A DNA stretch of 64,000 nucleotides. Origin: Aeromicrobium camelliae (GTDB taxonomy: Bacteria > Actinomycetota > Actinomycetes > Propionibacteriales > Nocardioidaceae). Made by a program: the position numbers and the translations under genes. The notes under the pieces are model-generated. The model made no database searches and had not been told where the DNA came from. It was given only the letters and a program-made list of their open reading frames with translations. Shown one piece after another: positions 59,969 through 64,000 of this stretch. The stretch's first letter is position 1. Every line of letters starts with the position of its first letter. The stretch spans positions 1 through 64,000 of the forward strand of contig NZ_RQJX01000020.1 of assembly GCF_003850045.1 (NCBI RefSeq), read 5' to 3'.

Positions 59969-60676
59969 ATGGCCATCGTTCTGCTCGTCCGGCACGGGCG
60001 CACCACCGCCAACGACGCCGGCATCCTCGCCGGCCGCTCCCCCGACGTGCATCTGGACGACACCGGCGTTGAACAAGCCTCACGCATGGGAGCCCGGCTC
60101 GCCGAGGTGCCGCTGGTCCGCGTGGTCACCAGTCCGCTGGAGCGTTGCCGGGAGACGACCCAGGCGATCCTCGAGCGGCAGGATCAGCCGATCGTGCCCG
60201 TCGTGGACGAGCGCATCACCGAATGCGCCTACGGCACGTGGCAGGGACGGCCGCTGAAGGAGTTGGCCAACGAGCCGCTGTGGAAGGTGGTGCAGTCGCA
60301 GCCGTCCGCGGCGGTCTTCCCCGAGGGCGAGTCGCTGCTGGCGATGCAGGCCCGCGCGGTCGAGGCGATTCGGCGGATCGATGCCGAGGTGGAGGCCGAG
60401 CACGGGCCGACGGCGGTGTGGGCGGCGGTGTCGCACGGCGACGTCATCAAGTCGATCCTCGCCGACGCGCTCGGCATGCATCTCGATCTGTTCCAGCGGC
60501 TGCACGTCGACCCCGCGTCGGTGTCGATCGTGCGGTACGGCCAGGCGCGTCCCGACGTCGTCGCGACGAACACGTCGGCCGGCGACCTCTCCTGGTTGCG
60601 CGCGGCGCAGGCTACCGCTGACGCCGCCGTGGGCGGAGGCGCCGGTCCCGCAGCACCGGCGGGGCGACGCTCCTAG
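59969..60676 (+). CDS. Histidine phosphatase family protein
   Basis: This 235-residue phosphoglycerate-mutase-fold phosphatase has the catalytic LLVRHGRTTAN at the start, SPLERCRETTQ, and the second catalytic His in AAVSHGDVIKS. Its C-terminal tail is Ala/Gly-rich. The group (with DUF3090 and SCO1664 proteins next) is a conserved actinomycete operon, but no substrate is known. Confidence 0.9.
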   Translation: MAIVLLVRHGRTTANDAGILAGRSPDVHLDDTGVEQASRMGARLAEVPLVRVVTSPLERCRETTQAILERQDQPIVPVVDERITECAYGTWQGRPLKELANEPLWKVVQSQPSAAVFPEGESLLAMQARAVEAIRRIDAEVEAEHGPTAVWAAVSHGDVIKSILADALGMHLDLFQRLHVDPASVSIVRYGQARPDVVATNTSAGDLSWLRAAQATADAAVGGGAGPAAPAGRRS

Positions 60677-60677
60677 C

Positions 60678-61235
60678 ATGGACGACATGGCGACTGTGGT
60701 GCACGACTTCGACTGGCCGGACCGATTCGTGGTCGGCACGGTCGGACGTCCCGGCCAGCGCACGTTCTACCTGCAGGTCCGCGACGGCGATCGGGTCGTG
60801 AGCGTGGGCCTGGAGAAGGAACAGTCGGCCGTCCTCGCCGACCGGATGGACGAATTGCTCGACGAGCTGATGTCGATCGAGGGCAATCCGGCGAGCATCC
60901 CGGCGCGCGCTCCCGAGGGGTTGGACGACGATGATCCGCTGGACTCGCCGGTCGTCGAGCAGTTCCGCGTCGGGATGATGACGCTGGGTTGGGATCCGAG
61001 CACCGCGCAGGTGGTCATCGAGGCCCATCCGCTCGTCGAGGGCGAGCCGGACGAGGAGCCGAACCCGGAGGAGTCGCCGGAGGTGCTGCAGGTGCGCATC
61101 CCGGTGGGCGCCGCACGGTCCTTTGCCAAGCGCGCCCGGGAAGTCGTGCTCGCGGGGCGGCCGTACTGCCCGCTGTGCCTCAACCCGATGGACCCTGAAG
61201 GCCACATCTGCCCGGCGACCGACGACTTCCTGTGA
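60678..61235 (+). CDS. DUF3090 family protein
   Basis: This 185-residue protein has VGRPGQRTFYLQVRDGDRVVSVGLEKEQ and a C-terminal zinc-ribbon-like CPLCLNPMDPEGHICP. Actinobacteria-specific DUF3090 of unknown function. It begins one base after the phosphatase stop. Its stop overlaps the next GTG by four bases. Confidence 0.9.
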   Translation: MDDMATVVHDFDWPDRFVVGTVGRPGQRTFYLQVRDGDRVVSVGLEKEQSAVLADRMDELLDELMSIEGNPASIPARAPEGLDDDDPLDSPVVEQFRVGMMTLGWDPSTAQVVIEAHPLVEGEPDEEPNPEESPEVLQVRIPVGAARSFAKRAREVVLAGRPYCPLCLNPMDPEGHICPATDDFL

Positions 61236-61999
61236 CTGTCGAGACCGTGCCCGAGGGCGAGTTGGTGCTCGAGGGCCGCATCCTCCCCGCCTCGAACGCG
61301 ACGTTCTACGGGCGCATCGGCGAGACCGCGGTCGTGTACAAGCCGGTCGCCGGCGAGCGCCCGCTGTGGGACTTCCCCGGGGCGGTCCTGGCGCATCGGG
61401 AGGTCGCGACGTACCTCGTGTCGGAGGCGACGGGGTGGAACCTCGTGCCGCCAACGTGGCTCGGCGAGGGCCCGCACGGCACCGGGATGCTCCAGGTCTG
61501 GCAGGAGATCGATCCGGGACAGGACCCGGTGACCGTCGTGCCCGCCGACCAGATCCCCGAGCGCGGTTGGCGACACGTGCTGGACGGCGTCGACGCGGAG
61601 GAGAACCCGGTGTCGGTACTGCACGAGGACTCCCCTGCGCTGCGTCGGATGGCGGTGCTCGACGTCGTCGCCAACAACGCGGACCGCAAGGGCGGGCACG
61701 TGTTGGCGATGCCGGACGGGCACCGATTCGGCGTCGACCACGGACTCACGTTCCACGTCGAGCCGAAGCTGCGCACGGTGCTGTGGGGGTGGATCGACGA
61801 GCCGCTGACCGACGAGGAACTGGCGGGCGTGCGCCGGGTGCGCGACGCGCTCAACGGTGAACTCGCCGCGCAGCTGGCCGAGCTGCTCGAGGCGCCCGAA
61901 CTCGGGGCGCTGCTGGCGCGGGTGGACCGTCTGCTCGACGAGGGCGTGTTCCCGGCGCCCGAGGGCGACATGCCACCCGTCCCCTGGCCCCCGTTCTAA
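61232..61999 (+). CDS. SCO1664 family (PI3/4-kinase-fold-like) protein
   Basis: This 255-residue protein has the family phrases NATFYGRIGETAVVYKPVAGERPLWDFP and LDVVANNADRKGGHVL followed by VDHGLTF. The last resembles the catalytic D-x3-N and DHG sites of PI3/4-kinase and FIC-like folds. It is the third gene of the conserved histidine phosphatase-DUF3090 operon. Function unknown. Confidence 0.88.
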   Translation: MTVETVPEGELVLEGRILPASNATFYGRIGETAVVYKPVAGERPLWDFPGAVLAHREVATYLVSEATGWNLVPPTWLGEGPHGTGMLQVWQEIDPGQDPVTVVPADQIPERGWRHVLDGVDAEENPVSVLHEDSPALRRMAVLDVVANNADRKGGHVLAMPDGHRFGVDHGLTFHVEPKLRTVLWGWIDEPLTDEELAGVRRVRDALNGELAAQLAELLEAPELGALLARVDRLLDEGVFPAPEGDMPPVPWPPF

Positions 62000-62433
62000 C
62001 CGAAGTACCGGCGCAGCCGCCGGTGCCGATGGGCGAAGAACGCCTGGAGGACCCCCTTCAGCAGCGGTCCGGCGAGGCGCAGCGGGAGGCGAGGTTCGAA
62101 CCCGATCCGGTCCGTGACGACGGTGCGCTCGCCGGCGGGCTCGACCGTGCGGTCATGGACCCACGCGCGCATGCTCAGCATCGTCGACTCCTCGCGGAAT
62201 CGGCGCCCGGGCTCGAGCTCGACCACGACGAGGTCGTCGTAGTCGAACGGGATCAGTCCGCCGAGGCGAAGCAGTGCGCGTCCGACCGGTTGGCCGACCC
62301 GGATCGAGTCGATCGTGATGCCGCGGGCTTTGCGCGGCAGGGTCATCGTCATCACGGGGCGCATCTCGTGGTTGATGCCTTCGGGCGTGACGACCCGCGC
62401 CCAGACGTCCGCGGCCGGTGCGTTCACGGTCAC
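61996..62433 (-). CDS. SRPBCC family protein with unusual start
   Basis: This 145-residue START-like domain has TVNAPAADVWARVVTPEGINHEMRPVMTM and ends with a basic HRHRRLRRYFG. The GTG at 62433 truncates the first strand: the preceding in-frame codons HFEQR complete the fold, but directly before them lies the in-frame TGA that ends the upstream hydrolase. The gene may use the GTG, or may have split from a fused ancestor. It converges with the SCO1664 gene by four bases. Confidence 0.75.
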   Translation of the reverse strand: MTVNAPAADVWARVVTPEGINHEMRPVMTMTLPRKARGITIDSIRVGQPVGRALLRLGGLIPFDYDDLVVVELEPGRRFREESTMLSMRAWVHDRTVEPAGERTVVTDRIGFEPRLPLRLAGPLLKGVLQAFFAHRHRRLRRYFG

Positions 62434-62448
62434 CCGCTGCTCGAAGTG

Positions 62449-63390
62449 TCAGGTCGTGGCGAGCCCGGCGGCGGCCCTAGCGCGCTCGCGCACGATCCGG
62501 GCGAGCGCGCGGCGGGTGCGTCGTGCCTCAGGGATGCGTCGGGTCATCCAGACGTGGAACATCGCGCGGACCTCGTGCACTCGCAGGTCAGCGTCCTGGT
62601 CTCGGGCCTTCGCGACGAGGTCGTCGACCGCCGGCCGCAGGATGTCCTGGTCCCCGATGAAAAGGTCGAGCGGCGGAAGATCGTGCAGTTCGCCGTTGAC
62701 CGGACTCACCAGCGGGTCCGCCGGGCTGCGCGACCCTGCCCACCACCGTCCTGCGGCGCGCAGTCCTGATTCCGCGAGCATCGGATCACTGGCTTCGAGC
62801 CCGGCGACGGCGTCCTCGTCGAGGGTGGCGTCCAACCACGGCGAGAGCATGACGACCCCGTCCGGTCGTGGGCCTGCCTCGTCGCGCAGGCGCTGGGCGA
62901 GCACGAGGACGAGCGCGCCGCCGGCTGAGTCGCCCATGAGCACGGTCGGCAGATCACCCAGCGACTCCACGGCAAGCTGCTGGAGCCTCGGGAGCACGCC
63001 GTCCACGGTGGCGTCGGGAGCCAGCGGATACGCGGGCACCACGACCTCGATCCCGGCCCGAGCCAGATCGCGGACCAGGTGCCAGTAGTCGGCGGTGAGC
63101 GGATGGACGTACCCGCCGCCGTGGACGTAGAAGACGCGCGCGACCGGGCGCATCACACGTGGGCGAACCGTCCACACCGTCATGCCGTCGCGGCGCGTCT
63201 CGCGCACGTCGGTCAGCAGGCGCGTGAGGCGGGTGGGAGGACAGTTCCCGGACTGCTGCCGCTGGCGCGCGACCTGCAGCGTGTGCTCCTCCCCCTCGAA
63301 CGCCTGCTTGTCGCGGGCGATGCGCATGCCCAACATGTAGACGCGGGCACGCCAGGTGGCAGGTCGGTCGTCGACGCCCCAGGAGATCAC
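62449..63390 (-). CDS. HSL-type alpha/beta hydrolase (lipase/esterase)
   Basis: This 313-residue hydrolase of the hormone-sensitive-lipase family has VFYVHGGGYVHPLTADYWH (oxyanion HGGG), the nucleophile GDSAGGALV, the acid region FIGDQDILRPAV and the catalytic His in AMFHVWM. It is likely to act on short-chain or steryl esters. GTG 63390 is taken as the start; the long upstream extension of the frame has no family similarity. It ends 15 bases before the SRPBCC gene in the same frame. Confidence 0.87.
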   Translation of the reverse strand: MISWGVDDRPATWRARVYMLGMRIARDKQAFEGEEHTLQVARQRQQSGNCPPTRLTRLLTDVRETRRDGMTVWTVRPRVMRPVARVFYVHGGGYVHPLTADYWHLVRDLARAGIEVVVPAYPLAPDATVDGVLPRLQQLAVESLGDLPTVLMGDSAGGALVLVLAQRLRDEAGPRPDGVVMLSPWLDATLDEDAVAGLEASDPMLAESGLRAAGRWWAGSRSPADPLVSPVNGELHDLPPLDLFIGDQDILRPAVDDLVAKARDQDADLRVHEVRAMFHVWMTRRIPEARRTRRALARIVRERARAAAGLATT

Positions 63391-63652
63391 GGGGTCGAGT
63401 CTGCCGGGTCTCGCTGGTTCTGACACCCGATCACCGGCCGCGCCGCGGGCGACGGGGTGGTGCGCCTCGCTGTGATGTGTCGGTGGGACTGCGTAGCGTG
63501 CGTTGTGGGTCAAGAGAGCCATCCACGCCTCCGGACAGTGATGGCCGGCAACCGGGTCGCCCGACACGGTGCCCTCCGGAGAAGACCCGGCGGCATCGGT
63601 CGATGCCGTCACACCGGGCACCTCGTGCCCCTGACCCTTCAGGGAGCGACAC

Positions 63653-63952
63653 ATGACCGATCACCGCTGGAACCACTACGCCGACCACCGCTCGGCCCGC
63701 CAGATCGACGACCTGCTGCACTACGGACACTTCATTCCCGTAGGCCGCGGCCTGACGGACACGTACGTGGCCACACACTTCCCCGGCCGCACCTGGAACG
63801 ACCTCATGGAGGTCTGGAAAGCGGCAGGAATCGTCGTGCGAAGCACGGCCGGCGGCCCGCCGAGGTGCGACGTCCGAGTGAAGACCGTGCACTTCACAGA
63901 CGCGACCGACTTCGCCGTCGAGTGGGAGGACGGAACCGTGACAACCAGCTGA
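63653..63952 (+). CDS. Hypothetical protein (99 aa)
   Basis: This 99-residue protein is rich in His, Trp and Asp (MTDHRWNHYADHRSARQIDD at its start, DFAVEWEDGTVTTS at its end). It has a CAGGGAG ribosome-binding site. No family is recognised. The 262-base stretch before it (63391-63652) shows no convincing gene. Confidence 0.65.
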   Translation: MTDHRWNHYADHRSARQIDDLLHYGHFIPVGRGLTDTYVATHFPGRTWNDLMEVWKAAGIVVRSTAGGPPRCDVRVKTVHFTDATDFAVEWEDGTVTTS

Positions 63953-64000
63953 GCCGCACTAGGGCTTTCAAGCTTCCCCGCAGCGGTCGAGCTTCACGAA

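Overview
The window is 64 kb of high-GC DNA, about 70 percent G+C by eye, from an actinomycete. The gene set points to a Nocardioides/Aeromicrobium-like member of the Propionibacteriales. The evidence is a fused 2-oxoglutarate decarboxylase/dehydrogenase Kgd, WhiB1 next to PdtaS, a SigR/SigH sigma factor with its zinc anti-sigma, a mycothiol-dependent formaldehyde dehydrogenase, the 24-residue ribosomal protein bL37, FolP2, and many GTG/TTG starts with 4-base stop/start overlaps. The genus is inferred, not proven. No rRNA, tRNA or CRISPR array was seen.

Layout. 1-11 kb: CorC-type membrane protein, a TerC exporter behind a yybP-ykoY manganese riboswitch, an ArsR/VOC pair, OsmC, the giant kgd gene, an MDR oxidoreductase and malic enzyme. 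11.6-32.8 kb: a housekeeping backbone matching the Mycobacterium tuberculosis whiB1-pdtaS-rshA-sigH-SRAP-aroA-rsgA order. It is split by about 12.5 kb carrying an IlvG-like TPP enzyme, an asymmetric heterodimeric ABC exporter, bL37 and a complete C50 carotenoid operon (idi-crtB-crtI-crtYe-crtYf-crtEb, no crtE). 27.7 kb holds a fusion of sigma-factor, zinc anti-sigma, membrane and secreted parts. 32.8-39.8 kb: CBS protein, ArfB, FolP2 and a TetR-controlled acyl-CoA/nitronate catabolic locus. 40-43 kb: an alanine dehydrogenase gene cut by an in-frame TAG, and a FetB-like permease. 43-48 kb: a formaldehyde-to-CO2 locus (MscR, metallo-hydrolase, FdhD, FdhF). 48-57 kb: repeats, DUF817, GdhA, a self-repressing ArsR/AHSA1 pair, MgtE, and an MFS/GntR pair. 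57.4-59.9 kb: a lower-GC restriction-modification island (Vsr, C5 methylase, NgoMIV-like nuclease). 60-64 kb: the histidine phosphatase/DUF3090/SCO1664 operon and two lipase/lipid-binding-like genes.

Themes are metal and redox homeostasis (riboswitch-TerC, SigR-RsrA, OsmC, mycothiol chemistry, MgtE), membrane pigment synthesis, and several autoregulated one-component repressors whose operators can be read directly as perfect or near-perfect palindromes at their own start codons.
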